A stretch of DNA of 64,000 nucleotides from Litsea cubeba (Eukaryota > Streptophyta > Magnoliopsida > Laurales > Lauraceae), in the NCBI GenBank assembly GCA_012931725.1, contig CM022949.1, forward strand, positions 43,668,189-43,732,188, written 5' to 3'. The notes under the pieces are model-generated. The model saw only the letters and a list, made by a program, of their open reading frames with translations. It had not been told where the DNA came from and searched no databases. The translations under genes and the position numbers were made by a program. Shown here piece by piece: positions 1 through 12,607 of this stretch; the stretch's first letter is position 1; each line of letters begins with the position of its first letter.

Positions 1-148
1 AGATTTGAAAAAAAACATAAATATCAAATTAGCAAAAAAAAGAAGGACTCACAAGTTTGCTAATTAATAAATTTATCAAAAATAATTCGTATTAGTATGT
101 ATATTTGGTGGTTCCGTGGTCCGTGCATAGCAGGGGGCTTTGCTAGTG

Positions 149-720
149 TAACCTATTTAAGTGGGACCCCCAAGATGAATGGGGTCCACCATCTATATTC
201 TAACCTTCCATAAAACCATATGATGCGGGTTGAGACCCTTGAATTGCTTGATAAAGATCAAATGATCAAATGATCATAGACCTCACAAATTGACCAAACC
301 TAACCTATTTAAGTGGAACCCCCTAGATGAAGAGGGTCCACCATCTATATTCTAACCGTCCAAAAAATCATATTATGCGGGATGGGACCCATGAACTGAT
401 TAAGAAAGATCAAATGATCATAGACCTAACAAATTGACCAAATATATTTAAGTGGGACCCAGATGAATGGGGTCCACCATCTCTATTTTAATCGTCCATA
501 AAATCATATGATGCGGGCTGGGACCCATTAATTGATTGATAAAGATCAAATGATCACAGACCTCACAAATTGACCAAACCTAACCTATTTAAGTGAGACC
601 ATGATGAATGGGGTCCATCATCACTATTATAATCGTCCATAAAACCATACGTGCGGGATGGAACCCATGAATTGATTAATGTAGAATTCCAAAATATAAA
701 TTATTGGTTTGTTGGTTTTA
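149..720. repeat. Tandem array of about 145-bp AT-rich units
   Basis: Four diverged units start near 149, 301, 442 and 584. Each carries the phrase TATTTAAGTGGGACC, then GATGAATGGGGTCCACCAT, then a GATCAAATGATC palindrome. Spacing is about 141-152 bp. A second set lies near 1551-1800 inside the larger duplication. No coding potential is visible. The units may be internal repeats of a transposable element, but no termini were found. Confidence 0.75.
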
Positions 721-2557
721 GATATAGGTCCTCCAATTGGTGATGCTAACATATTAATCAACATTAAGATTCATTTTGTCCATATTGTGTAAAAAAAAAA
801 TTAAAAAGAGAATAACTTTTAAAGACTTCAAATCAACGTCAACTATAATTTGGTCACATTGAAATTGGCCCACCCTTAATCCAAATCTCGATCAAGATCA
901 ACCCACCCATTTGTTTTTAATACACCAGGTGGGTCATCTCCATTGGACTAAAGGGGAAAGACCAATTTTTTGGAGGAAGTTATTGGCCAGTTAGTTTAGG
1001 GAGAGGACAGTGGAGAGAGAGAAGATACTGACACCTGTCTTCATATATGCTAGATAGTGAGGAATGGAAATTTGGAGGCTTGTGGTTAAAAGTAGGGGGA
1101 ATACATTCCCATAGTTATATAGATTATTATTTTTTCTCAAAAAGGATGAGATCTTTCCAATAGAATAAAAAAACCATAAGATAAAACCAATACAAAAGAT
1201 CAGATCCGTTGTGGGCCTTAATTTACTCATAAACGTTTGTGAGAAAAATTAATTTTTGAAGGTGGGCAATGAGTATCTTTTGTGAATACATTTAATTAGA
1301 AATGAGCCCATCTGGTGTGGGCCTTAACTTTTCCATTATTCATTGATGAGCCCCACTTGAATGAAATACATTTAATTATAAATGAGCCCCATTATTCATT
1401 GATCAGCCCCACTTGAATGAAATACATTTAAGTAGAAATGAGCCCCATAAATGGGCCCCAATCACTTAGAAATATAGTCATATTATGTGGGATGGGACCC
1501 ATTAACTGATTAAGAAAGATCAAATGATCGTAGACCTAACAAATTGACCAAATATATTTAAGTGGGACCCAGATGAATGGGGTCCACCATCTCTATTTTA
1601 ACCATCCATAAAATCATATGATGCGGGCTGGGACCCATTAATTGATTGATAAAGATCAAATGATCAAATGATCACAGACCTCACAAATTGACCAAACCAA
1701 ACCTATTTAAGTGAGACCATGATGAATGGGGTCCATCATCTCTATTATATCCGTCCATAAAACCATACGTGCGGGATGGATCCCATGAATTGATTAATGT
1801 AGAATTCCAAAATATAAATTATTGGTTTGTTGGTTTGAGATATAGATCCTCCAATTGGTGATGCTAACATATTAATCAATATTAAGATTCATTTTGTCCA
1901 TATTGTGTAAAAAGAAAATTAAAAGAGAATAACTTTTAAAGACTTCAAATCAACGTCAACTATAATTTGGTCACATTGAAATTGGCCCACCCTTAATCAA
2001 AATCTCGATCAAGATCAACCCACCCATTTGTTTTTAATACACCAGGTGGGTCATCTCCATTGGGCTAAAGGGGAAAGACCAATTTTTTGGAGGAAGTTAT
2101 TGGCCAGTTAGTTTAGAGAGAGGACAGTGGAGAGAGAGAAGATACTGACACCTGTCTTCATATATGCTAGATAGTGAGGAATGGAAATTTGGAGGCTTGT
2201 GGTTAAAAGTAGGGGGAATACATTCCCACAGTTATATAGATTATTATTTTTTCTCAAAAAAGATGAGATCTTTCCAATAGAATAAAAAAATCATAAGATA
2301 AAACCAATACAAAAGATCAGATCCGTTGTGGGCCATAATTTACTCATAGACGTTTGTGAGAAAAATTGATTTTTGAAGGTGGGCAATGAGTATCTTTTGT
2401 GAATACATTTAATTAGAAATGAGCCCATTTGGTGTGGGCCTTAACTTTCCCATTATTCATTGATGAGCCCCACTTGAATGAAATACATTTAAGTAGAAAT
2501 GGGCCCCATAAATGGGCCCCATCACTTAGAAATATAGCACATCTGGTGTGTTGGCTT
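368..2557. repeat. Direct tandem duplication of about 1.1 kb
   Basis: The stretch beginning TCATATTATGCGGGATGGGA at 368 recurs at 1478, and the two copies stay collinear for about 1.1 kb, including the parts near 690-1000 and 1795-2120. They differ by scattered substitutions and small indels: the second copy has an extra ATCAAATG near 1660, and the first an extra block near 1375-1440. The pattern fits unequal exchange within a repeat array. Confidence 0.8.
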
Positions 2558-2859
2558 ATTTAGAAATCTCATGGAGAGATTTTAGGCTTTTGAGTGGAAG
2601 ATGATTCTTCATGGAGGGATTTTAGGTCTTTTGAGTGTGCAATAGATATAGAGATTTTAGGGATAAGGGCAAAGAAATGGCATTGTAAAAAGTTTGAGGT
2701 TGCGCCATGTGTCTTTATGTGAGGAAGATACATCCCTTTAGTAATATAGATATATTAATCAAATGGTACAGGGGGTTTGCCAGTTAGTTTAGAGAGAGGA
2801 CAGTGGAGAGAGTGGAGAGAGAGAAGATACTGACACCTGTCTTCATATATGCTAGATAG

Positions 2860-4363
2860 CAGTGGCGAACCCAGGATTTTTTTTTTGGTGGGGCGGACAA
2901 ACGATAGTCAAGTAAGAAAACAAAACAGTATTTTGTTATACTTTCTTAATATTATCAATGGCAAAAGTGCAAATGTATTACAAAATTTAGATAGATGCAA
3001 ATGATTTAATTTCATCAACTACTAACTAACATTTTCTCACCAAAATTTAGTACTCCACACCTTAATTTTCCTCATTTATGGTTTTTCCTTTTCACAGAAA
3101 AATGGATGTATACCTTATGACGCTCATGGTGAATGTGTAGGTGGGGAAGATTTTTTACAACAACTGCATGCATTTTCAACATAAATCCTCCATTGAAAGT
3201 AAAAAAAGATTATAATTCTAAACATTTACTAAAGAATGGAAGATGCCAAACTATAAGTCAGGCCTTCTCTTACACGCATACAATGCCACATACAAGAATG
3301 CTAAAAAAGTTGTTCTTAGATTGAGAAATTCATAAAAGGAGATTCAAGTCACAAATGGATTTTTAATATCAAAGTGGCATCACTAATAAAATAGAAGTTA
3401 AATAAAAAAGGTAGCAGTCAAGATACAAACCAAATATTGTATTACATGTTTAAACAGAGAAGCCATGGTCTCTATCAATTGCCAAGTATAATTTCAATTT
3501 GTTTAAACAGAGAAGCCACGGTCTCTATCAATTGCCAAGTATAATTTCAATTTCCATATATTGAAAATTATATTGATGAAATGGAGCTGACGATCTAAAT
3601 AATTTCTTCTTTCACTAATAAAGTTTTCAATTGATCCAACAAAGCCATTGAGGTTTGTACTGCTGAGATGCACAGAGTCCAAATGGATGAACAACGGCAT
3701 AAGCCAACAGTCTCAGCCCACTTTAGTTTCAGGGCATGAAAACATTCCTTACCCAATCTAAGTCTTGGAATGACACTTGCAACACAATCAATAAACAAAT
3801 GGCAACTCTGTTTGGCTCATTATATAGGATTCCTATTTAGATTGGATTAAAAAAAAAAAACACTACTACCCATCAAAATATGTAGAAATCATAGCTTTTA
3901 ATCGAGCATCAGTTAGAGATTTAGGGATTGGGGATTGAGTTTCAAAATTTAGGGATTGTGGATTGGGGAAAGAGATAACTGATCAGGGTTTGCATTTAGC
4001 GATTGTAGTTTAGGTATTAAGATTTAGGAAAAGTGAATTGGGATTATGGTTAGGGTTAAGCATTGGAGTTCAAAAATTTAGGGATAAAGGAAAGAGTCTG
4101 TTTTGATTGTGGCCTATGTGTGTACGAGAGAGAGAGATAGGGAAATACTAACTGGGCCGCCAGTTGGAAAGGGAGGCACCGCCCATGCTGCAGACGGAGT
4201 AGTTCCTGAGAATAGGAGAAGCCTTCTTTTAGGGTAAGAAAGGTGGTGCGAATGATTTTGAACAGCGGGTGCATGGGCCAGATGGTACAAAGCCCTCTAT
4301 GGGGCTTTTTTCGATTTGGGTGGGGCGGATGCACCCATGTGCCAATACATGGGTCCGCCCCTG
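2860..4363. mobile_element. Non-autonomous hAT-type DNA transposon, 1504 bp
   Basis: The left end reads CAGTGGCGAACCCA (2860-2873). The right end, reverse complemented, reads CAGGGGCGGACCCA (4350-4363), giving a 14-bp terminal inverted repeat with two mismatches. Both ends are flanked by the 8-bp duplication CTAGATAG (2852-2859 and 4364-4371), the size made by hAT transposases. No hAT dimerisation domain or transposase frame is visible, so it must have moved with help from elsewhere. It sits inside one of the 0.68-kb repeats, so it arrived after that array formed. A 53-bp direct duplication lies inside it at 3448-3553. Confidence 0.87.
3448..3553. repeat. 53-bp tandem duplication inside the hAT element
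   Basis: GTTTAAACAGAGAAGCC starts at 3448 and again at 3501; the two 53-bp copies differ by one visible base (CATGG versus CACGG). The high identity suggests a recent local slip or replication error. Confidence 0.9.
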
Positions 4364-5643
4364 CTAGATAGTGAGGGATGGAAATTTGGAGGCTTGCGGT
4401 TAAAAGTAGGGGGAATACATTCCCATAGTTATATAGATTATTATTTTTTCTCAAAAAAGATGAGATCTTTCCAATTATAGAATAAAAAAACCATAAGATA
4501 AAACCAATACAAAAGATCAGATCCGTTGTGGGCCTTAATTTACTCATAGACGTTTGTGAGAAAAATTGATTTTTGAAAGTGGGCAATGAGTATCTTTTGT
4601 GAATACATTTAATTAGAAATGAGCCCATCTGGTGTGGGCCTTAACTTTCCCATTATTCATTGATGAGCCCCACTTGAATGAAATACATTTAAGTAGAAAT
4701 GGGCCCCATAAATGGGCCCCATCACTTAGAAATATAGCACATCTGGTGTGTTGGCTTATTTAGGAATCTCATGGAGAGATTTTAGGCTTTTGAGTGGAAG
4801 ATGATTCTTCATGGAGGGATTTTAGGTCTTTTGAGTGTGTAATAGATATAGAGATTTTAGGGATAAGGGCAAAGAAATGGCATTGCAAAAAGTTTGAGAT
4901 TGCGCCAAGTGTCTTTATGTGAGGAAGAATACATCGCTTTAGTATTATAGATAGATTAATCAAATGGTACAGGGGGTTTGCCAGTTAGTTTAGAGAGAGG
5001 ACAGTGAAGAGAGTGGAGAGAGAGAACATACTGACACCTATCTTCATATATGCTAGATAGTGAGGGATGGAAATTTGGAGGCTTGTGGTTAAAAGTAGGG
5101 GGAATACATTCCCATAGTTATATAGATTATTATTTTTTCTCAAAAAAGATGAGATCTTTCCAATAGAATAAAAAAATCATAAGATAAAACCAATACAAAA
5201 GATCAGATCCGTTGTGGGCCTTAATTTACTCATAGACGTTTCACGTTTGTGAGAAAAATTAATTTTTGAAGGTGGGCAATGAGTATCTTTTGTGAATACA
5301 TTTAATTAGAAATGAGCCCATCTAGTGTGGGCCTTAACTTTCCCATTATTCATTGATGAGCCCCACTTGAATGAAATACATTTAAGTAGAAATGGGCCCC
5401 ATAAATGGGCCCCATCACTTAGAAATATAGCACATCTGGTGTGTTGGCTTATTTACAATTCTCATGGAGAGATTTAGGCTTTTGAATGGAAGATGATTCT
5501 TCATGGAGGGATTTTAGGTCTTTTGAGTGTATAATAGATATAGAGATTTTAGGGATAAGGGCAAAGAAATGGCATTGCAAAAAGTTTGAGGTTGCGCCAG
5601 GTGTCTTTATGTGAGGAAGAATACATCCCTTTATAGTAATATA

Positions 5644-6032
5644 GATGACTGGGCCGGGAAGAAACTTATGGCGTCTGTCTTCTTATCCGTTCTTTATGCT
5701 ATATGGAAGGCCATAAATGCTGCCATTTTTTATGATCTCCACCCTCCTCTCAATCAGACTTTAGCTCACTTGCAGGATGACTTATGCTTCAGCCTTAAGA
5801 AGATCTCCAAACCTTTTGATAGTAACCAGGTCACCTCCCTCCTCATGTTTTTGAATATCACTGAATTTCAATTCCATGTGATCTCTTTTGTTTTGGGTTT
5901 TGGTTTCTTCTTTGGGTCTTTTGGCTAAGCTCTGCTTCCTCTGTATTTATCAATTTTTTTTTTTGGAGGCTCCTGTGCCTTTGTATTCTTTTTCCCCCTT
6001 TCTTAATACATTTGCCCTTTAAAAAAAAAAAA
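5644..6032 (+). mobile_element. 5'-truncated LINE tail (L1 type)
   Basis: The translated stretch from about 5650 to 5928 contains LYAIWKAINAAIF, the typical end of the zinc-binding region of plant L1 reverse transcriptases, and runs to a stop at 5926-5928. A short T-rich 3' tail region follows, ending CATTTGCCCTTT and then 12 A at 6021-6032. The same CCTTT-plus-poly(A) ending is seen in the LINEs at 14737 and 30300. No target duplication was found, and the left junction coincides with the end of the 0.68-kb repeat. Confidence 0.8.
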
Positions 6033-7790
6033 GCTCCTTTTTTCCATGTGACAATTTTTGTAATTGGGAGTATTTCCTTGCCTTTTCTAGTACTTATATT
6101 GAAAGCCCTCTTTACAAAAAAAGCAAAAAAATTCTAGAACATGATTTTCGCAAGAAATTCGCAATGAAATTTATTTACAGAACTCTTGGAATGCTGGATC
6201 ACTGTTCTAAGTTTGCGGGTTGTTGTTTGCCTCATGTCATTGATCCGAGTTGACTAGGGATTTAGATCTATAAATTGTACTTTTGGATTGTTCACATAGA
6301 TACAGCCATTCTTTTTAATTTAGAGTGGAGCTAAGGGATTTCTCCCCTTTATTTATAGTGCACTTGCCTCGTTCACAATCTATTTTAATTCAAAGTAAAT
6401 ACTAGAATCTAAACCCTGATTTTCCTTATAAAAGGTTTTAAATTTCCATGAACACAGTGAAAAAACCCCTTATTCATAATTATCCTTCACACATTCAAGA
6501 AAATGTCATCAGAAAATCAATAACATTCCACATTTATCAATTTAAATACATCTCATTTTGATACACTCCTCTGAATAAGATACACTCAACTGCAATCAAC
6601 TCATCTAAACAATTACATCTCCAATTCATTCCATTACAACATCCAATTACCAAAAAAAAAAGTCTCAATTGTTGAAGCTATTCCAATCTTTGTAACATCT
6701 GTTGAAGTTGTTGCTTCGAATGTTGGTCTCATTGTGTATTAAGATCCACAATGGTCCTCTCTACAACAGTCTCAACTTCTGTGGGGGAAAATTCTTGTCT
6801 ATGCTCCTTACATATCACCTGCATATTCAATAAAAAAAATGGAAGTTTCATCAAAATAAGAGGCTTTTGCGACAACAGAAAACTAGAAAAAAATCAAATG
6901 CATTAATTCCAAGTGGTAAACATAATGGACATAGTTAAAGAAAACTCAATCCCTTCTCAGGAGATAACTAAAGTGTAGAATACTGTAAGGACTTGGGTTG
7001 TTTTGTATCCTATCAAGACTTGGTTTTTTTTTTTTTTTTTTCATGTTTGGTGTCTACGTTTGATTGGGTAATCCCCTTCTTTAGGTCGGTTGTTCTATTC
7101 TTCTCCTCTTCTTGCTTCTAGTGATTATATATCTTCATTTTGAAGAATATATCAGCAAGCATAAGGAAAAATAATAAATGCATTTATATTTTTGAAAACT
7201 ACAGTGGTATATTACCAAACATGTCTAACAAAGAAAATCTCCATTGATGATAAAGTCTCCATTTTACTTTTTTCTGCAGAAAATAAAATCCCCATTGAAT
7301 CAAAATGCCACGGAGATGGGGATTAGAGTTTTCATCTTCTCAGGTTATGCAAAAGGCACTACAATTTTCTGCAGAAACCCAAAATAGGATCATAATTCTT
7401 TTTTCTGCAGAAAAATAAAGCCCCATTGAAATAAAATGCCATAGGAGATCAGGGACTTGGGATTAGGGTTTGAAGTTTAAGAAATAGGGATAGGGTACAA
7501 AGGTTATGGGATATAGGGTATTGGGCATAAGATTTTGGAGATGCAGGATTTCGAGAAGAGGTGGCAAAATGTTACCTGATCCACTAACCCGACCTGCAAG
7601 AAATACGGGTCGGTCACGGGTTAGGATTTCCTAACCTGCATAAAAAAAGGGGTCGGGTTAGGGTTGGCCTTCCTAACCTGGCTGATCCATCAATTGAGTA
7701 GATTGAAAGTCCAAAAATATTAGGACTTGTTTCCATTTTAATTAGTTTGTCGTCTAATTAGTTTTAATTAGCTTTTTTATAAATATTTGC
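6033..7790. other. Gene-free AT-rich stretch
   Basis: No frame longer than short chance openings, and no RNA gene. It has a poly(T) run at about 7025-7042 and a locally GC-richer patch at 7570-7690, where ACCCGACC/GGTCGGGTT phrases alternate on both strands and could fold on themselves. Confidence 0.6.
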
Positions 7791-7794
7791 ATAA

Positions 7795-7925
7795 AAGAGT
7801 TGGTTGGTGTAGTTGTAGAGAAGTTGCTGTAAATGCAAAAGGTTGCCGATTCAAAACTTCTAAGCCATCTATTTTTAGGGCAAAGGGAAATAAATCGAGT
7901 TATACAGGTTAGGTTGAGTGATGAG
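7795..7925 (+). repeat. Possible tRNA-derived SINE
   Basis: TTGGTGTAGTTGTAGAGAAG resembles a pol III A box, and GGTTGCCGATTCAAAAC, about 35 bp further on, resembles a B box (consensus GGTTCGANNCC). That is the spacing of a tRNA head. A short A-rich segment follows near 7880-7900. No target duplication was identified, so this rests on the two boxes alone. Confidence 0.4.
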
Positions 7926-8471
7926 TTCACAAAAGTTATACTTTTCTAGCTTTATTTTATGAGTTTTCAAAGAAAAAGAACTCAAAATATTATTTTTAGC
8001 ATAAAAATCATAATTCTTCTCCCCATCATTCTTTCTTCATATTTTTTTCCATTATAGATGACTCATTTGTATGCAGTTATATGAGTTCCAATGGCTTCCA
8101 TACAAAATATGTTCGAAAATACTCTTAATTATGTTAATTTCTGTTTGTAGGTGTTAATTGAAGATTAAAGTTGAGATTCAAGAGTTAAAAAGAGTAAGGA
8201 TAATTTTGGAAGGCAATTGGATGAAGAAATGACAAAGTTAGGCCAATAATAAGAAGAAAATAAAAGACCTAGGTTGATATTTTAACCATATCTATTTACT
8301 CGGGTGTTTGATTGATGTGATCTCAGAAGCATTGAAAATCTTGTTCAAAGTTCTACAAATCATATTTCACAATATGTTTCCCATTTCGGATTCGGGAGTC
8401 AAAATCGCACATCAATCTGAGAACTGTTTTCTAACACGGGAATCACTTTCATATGTTCATATTTCCATTAT

Positions 8472-8710
8472 TGTGAAGTCCCACATCGAAAAGAAACCAA
8501 AAGAGAGTAAGACAAATATTTCTATATAAGGAAGGGAGCCCTAGCTAGCCATTAAATACACAAGCAAGGAGAGCCTCATCCTCTTTAGTTACGCTATTCA
8601 TGTAATTGAGAGCAAATTATAGAGAGAAAGTGATGAAAGCTTTGTAATAATTGAAGATTTGGAATGAAAATAAAAGTTTTTTCTTCTCCAATGGGTGGCT
8701 AATTCTTTTG
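8472..8710 (+). repeat. LTR-like relic with TATA box
   Basis: TGTGAAGTCCCACATCG at 8472 is a phrase common at the start of plant LTRs and TRIMs. It is followed by TATATAAGG (near 8523) and an AATAAA-like signal near 8667, in the order expected for an LTR promoter and polyadenylation site. A right end and a target duplication were not found. This could also be an old promoter relic of another kind. Confidence 0.35.
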
Positions 8711-8719
8711 ATTGAGTAT

Positions 8720-9423
8720 TTTAGATGAAGTTAAATTAATGCTATTCATGTTGCTTATGCTCTTTATCTCAATTCTCTTGTTTATGTGCTTAACATGTTA
8801 GAGTAGATTTGTCTTTATTGCATTGTACAACCTTCCATGCTTATTTTGTATCTTAGCATTCTTTGTTACTATCTATGCCTAGGTTTGATAAATCATGCTT
8901 GTGTTTTAATACATTTTGATGGTTTATGCTTACTTTAACATACAAAAGGAGATCTCCTAATTAATACCACGAGCTTGCTTCACATGCCGGGCATCATTTC
9001 TTACAGCTACTAAACTAAAAACTTATAACCTTCATCAATGATCTTTCTCATGATCATAGAGACAATAAGTTAACAGGAAATGACGTTATGAATTACTCAA
9101 AGCTTACATTTAATATACAAAACCGCAGCTATTTATATTTTAACACGTTCATTGTCAACCCAACCGAGGAAAAAGTGATGTACCTTATAATGCCATCAAC
9201 TGTCATGCTGATGCAGGTGGTGAGGTGTGTTCATTTCTCTCCTTTAAAATCTCGACATGTAATTATATGCATGACATTTGAGTCCATAAGTTTCTATGAA
9301 AATATCACATCACAGTATTATTATAGCATTTCCCTAATACACCACAATCTAGTTACAAAAAGAAAAAGAAATTAACAAACCACAACATTAATATAATCCT
9401 TAAAATAAAACAAGCTGAAACAA
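8720..9423. other. Gene-free flank downstream of the resistance gene
   Basis: AT-rich sequence at the 3' side of the minus-strand NB-LRR gene. It probably contains that gene's 3' untranslated region next to 9424. No other coding, RNA or mobile feature could be supported. Confidence 0.5.
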
Positions 9424-12305
9424 TCATTCTCTATCAATAAAGCAGTCTTGAAGTTGGATCTTCAGGTTGGGATCGTCCCACTCCATTGCAACCCACCATT
9501 TCTTCTCTCCTCTGAGCCTCTTTAGTATGGGTGAAAGATTTTTGCTGGTGAAAGGAAGCTTCTTCAACTTCGGACATTGGCCCACTCCAATGGATTCAAG
9601 AGAAGGGCAAGTGACAGTCGTGTTAAACATGCTCTTCAATTCAGGCAAGTGTTCTAATCCTAAATACTTCAACTTCGGCAGCGAGAAGGTTGTCACAGCA
9701 TTCCCATCATTCGCCACTATATCTTCCATCAAGCAACAATTCTTGATTTGTATACTTTCAAGACTTTGAAGGTTCTGCAGCAACTCTAGTGATAATAAAT
9801 TCTTCATCTGGTTGCATCCCACCACGTACAACATCTCAAGATTCGCAAAAGTTTCGATGGAGGGAACTCCACATGAGAGAGCCCTTAGATTGTACAAATT
9901 GTAGAGATGCAAGTACGCTAATTTGATTAAGGTCTTTTCATCAGCCATTACTATCGATTCCATCCCATTGCATTGCTCAATGTGGCAGGAGGTGAGTTGG
10001 GTAGCATTTGCCAGACAAGAGAATTGCGATAGCTGAGTGATATCATGACATCTTTCGATAAACAATCTTTCAGTTCTGAAAGGGAGTATGAGAGAGCTAG
10101 CATTCCTTCCCACATCTGAACCACCACCCACTAATACAACATTATCCACAGGACGAGGAAGTTGAATTAAAATTAGATCCCCTATAACTAAAGAGAAGCT
10201 TTCCACTTTTCTTAACATATCAGATCCCACCAATTTAATAAAACTTTGAACATCCTTAAAACAAAGTCTGAGAATAGTGATCCGAGTCAAGTTTATAATT
10301 TCTTCAATGACTGCAGTTGCCCTTGAGGTGGTAGATGGCCATCTCCATCCACTCTCTCTCATCCGCAAATCTTCGAGAAGAGATAGCTTAGAAATAATCC
10401 CAGCTGGAATTAACTGTAATCGCGTTGTATGTTCAAGATGAAGCTTTCTAAGGTTAACTAACTCTTTCATCTCTCGTGGCAGCTCTTCAATGGATGTCCA
10501 ATTAAGGCATAATATCCTCAATTGTCTCAGCCTCACTAAAGAGGGTAGCTTCTTTAAATATTTACAGTCATTTAGTCGCAACACGCGAAGATTCTCCAAC
10601 TTGCAAAATGATTCTGGCAAGAACTTAATCTTAGAGTTGGAGAGATCAAGAACTCTAAGACCTTGGATGTTTTCAAAGAATGAATTGGATATCTCCCACA
10701 ACATTATGTTATTTTGCAGCAACAAGGTAGTAAGTTCCGGGCACTTGGGTCGACCTGACAGCAATTGAATTCTGCTTCTCATCAATGAAACTCTCTGAGT
10801 GTCTCCTATCCATTCTTCCACTCTTGGTGACTCCTCTAACTGCTCTCTAGCTTTGGCCATAAAAGGAGGCCTTTCTCTTGTGATTTTTATGGCTAAATCC
10901 CGAATTAAGTCATGCAACTTTACTGTTGGGATATTTGGATATTCTATAAGATGACTATCCTCTAACATACATGCATCTTTCAGTTCATTCAAGATGGTGA
11001 TTCCCTTATCCCTCTCCTTCCCTATATTCCCTTTCTCATCTATCAATCCTTCGCCCACCCAATTTTCTATCAAAGTCTCGGTGTCTATGGAATAATCTTC
11101 TGGATATAAGGCACAGTATAAGAAACAATCTCTGATCCGATCATTTCTCAACCGATTGTACCCAAACATCAGACGCGGAAAGACATATTCATCCATACCA
11201 TGAATCTCTGGATATGAGCATCTTAATTCACTAACCGCATTCCTCCACACACTAACATCTCCCACTTTCCTTAAAGCTCGTCCAACTGTGATTATTGCAA
11301 GTGGAAGGCGACCACATTCCTTAATGATACACTTTGCAATTGATTCTATTTCTAATGAATCCAACACGCTGCCGCCAACTTTTTCTTTAAACAAGGCTAA
11401 TGCTTCCTCGTCCGAAAGGACCTCCACCTTTATTATTCTGTCGCTCTCCATGCCTCTGCACACCATTAGATTGCGGGTGGTTATAGCAAGTTTAATGTCC
11501 TGTGGAATTCCTACTCTTTCCAAGGAAAAAGGTTCCCATACATCATCTAAAATGAGTAAACACTTTTCTCTTCGGGACAGTGCGCTGCACATATTTTTGA
11601 TGATATTCTCTCTTCTTCATCATAACGGTCATTTGACAGGTCCAACCCAATAGCATCAGCAATGTCGCGTTGTAACCTCTGTAAATCAAGTTCTTTTGAG
11701 ACAGTGACCCAAATGATGCTCACGAAAACATCTGAATGCAATAGCTGGTTATGGATCTGTTTCATGATGGTGGTTTTGCCAACCCCTGCCATTCCATGAA
11801 CGCCAACTTTTCTGATCTCAACATCTAGTAAGTTATTCCATATCCTTCTCAATGTTTTGTTTGCGGAATCGCCCAGTAGCGTAGCTGTGGGTTGTGGACT
11901 TCCACTGCCCAACAATGGTTCCATTGCCACCCCATCTGAAAACCCACTTCTCTCTTGAAGTTGAACTACGTCAGTCACCAGATCTGCAATATGCATTCCC
12001 AATCTACCACGTTGGATCCATCCCTTCTCTTCTCTAACTTTTTCTTCAACACTATCAACTTCAGTTTTAACTCTTTTGACATTTTTTAGCCATATATCTA
12101 CCTCTCTCTTTCGCTTCATTCCTTGCTCCACCTCTTTTCTTTCCAGTTCCACCATTACGTCTTGCTCTCTTTCACTCAACATATTGACTCTCTCTCTCAG
12201 GCTCTTCAATTCATGTTCAACACTTCTGACCATAGTAAACCATTTCCATAATTTCTTTACGGCATTGGTGCACGCCCCAGGCATAATCTCCCTAATAAAC
12301 TCCAT
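9424..12305 (-). CDS. CC-NB-LRR disease-resistance protein (RPS2-like class), one frameshift
   Basis: This is an intracellular immune receptor that senses pathogen effectors and switches by nucleotide exchange. The start at 12305 gives MEFIREIM, a usual opening for this class; an upstream ATG at 12341 adds only 12 residues. Residues 1-150 form a coiled-coil region with a DIWLKNV element. The P-loop GMAGVGKTT is at 171-179 and RNBS-A (FVSIIWVTVSK) near 194. The frame then ends at 11547. The protein continues in another frame from about 11592: kinase-2 LLILDDVW, RNBS-B TTRN, GLPL as CGRLPLA, RNBS-D CFLYCALYPED, an MHD-like VKLHD, then leucine-rich repeats to the stop at 9424. The two parts add to about 960 residues, the normal family length. 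The break lies near 11585-11592, between RNBS-A and kinase-2. It is either a pseudogene lesion or an assembly error; the motifs otherwise look intact. The gene appears intronless, as in much of this clade. Confidence 0.9.
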
Positions 12306-12443
12306 GGCTCCTGCATAAGGAAATAATGAAGTTACACACAAACTAATGCCAAATGGAAAGTTAAAATATGAAATTTATGACATCTCTCTCCACTCAACAT
12401 GTGACAAGGGCCAACCTGTCAAACTAAAATTTCTGAATGCCAC

Positions 12444-12607
12444 GGTCATAAATTGGAAGCCTTATATGTAGAGTGTTTTTTTTTTTTTTTTTCTCTTTCC
12501 AGGACGAGGAATCCGCCGACCCCCGGTCATAAATTGGAAGCCTTATATGTAGAGTGTTTTTTTTTTTTTTTTTTTGTTCTTTCCAGGACGAGGAATCCGC
12601 CGACCCC
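12444..12607. repeat. 81-bp tandem duplication with poly(T) runs
   Basis: GGTCATAAATTGGAAGCC occurs at 12444 and 12525. Each copy runs through a poly(T) tract of 17-22 bases into TTTCCAGGACGAGGAATCCG. The copies are nearly identical, so the duplication is recent. It lies just upstream of the resistance gene's start, within about 140-300 bp, so it may be part of the promoter or 5' leader. Confidence 0.85.

Larger units (their letters stand above)
2103..5640. repeat. Three tandem units of about 0.68 kb (one interrupted by hAT)
   Basis: Units begin with GCCAGTTAGTTTAGAGAGAG at 2103, 2779 and 4980; a related start at 986 belongs to the 1.1-kb duplication. Without the 1504-bp insertion and its 8-bp duplication the spacings are 676 and 689 bp. 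Each unit holds the same AATTAGAAATGAGCCCA block and ends with a TTTAGTAATATAGAT-like phrase. The last unit stops near 5640, where LINE sequence begins. No gene is visible; open frames here are short and recur simply because the units repeat. Confidence 0.8.

Noticed and set aside
4056..4628. 190-codon minus-strand frame across the hAT right end
   Set aside because: It crosses the transposon boundary into repeat sequence, has no known domain, and part of it recurs only because the flanking repeat recurs.
9467..11653. Plus-strand frames opposite the resistance gene
   Set aside because: They are shadows of the minus-strand NB-LRR coding region and have no domain of their own.
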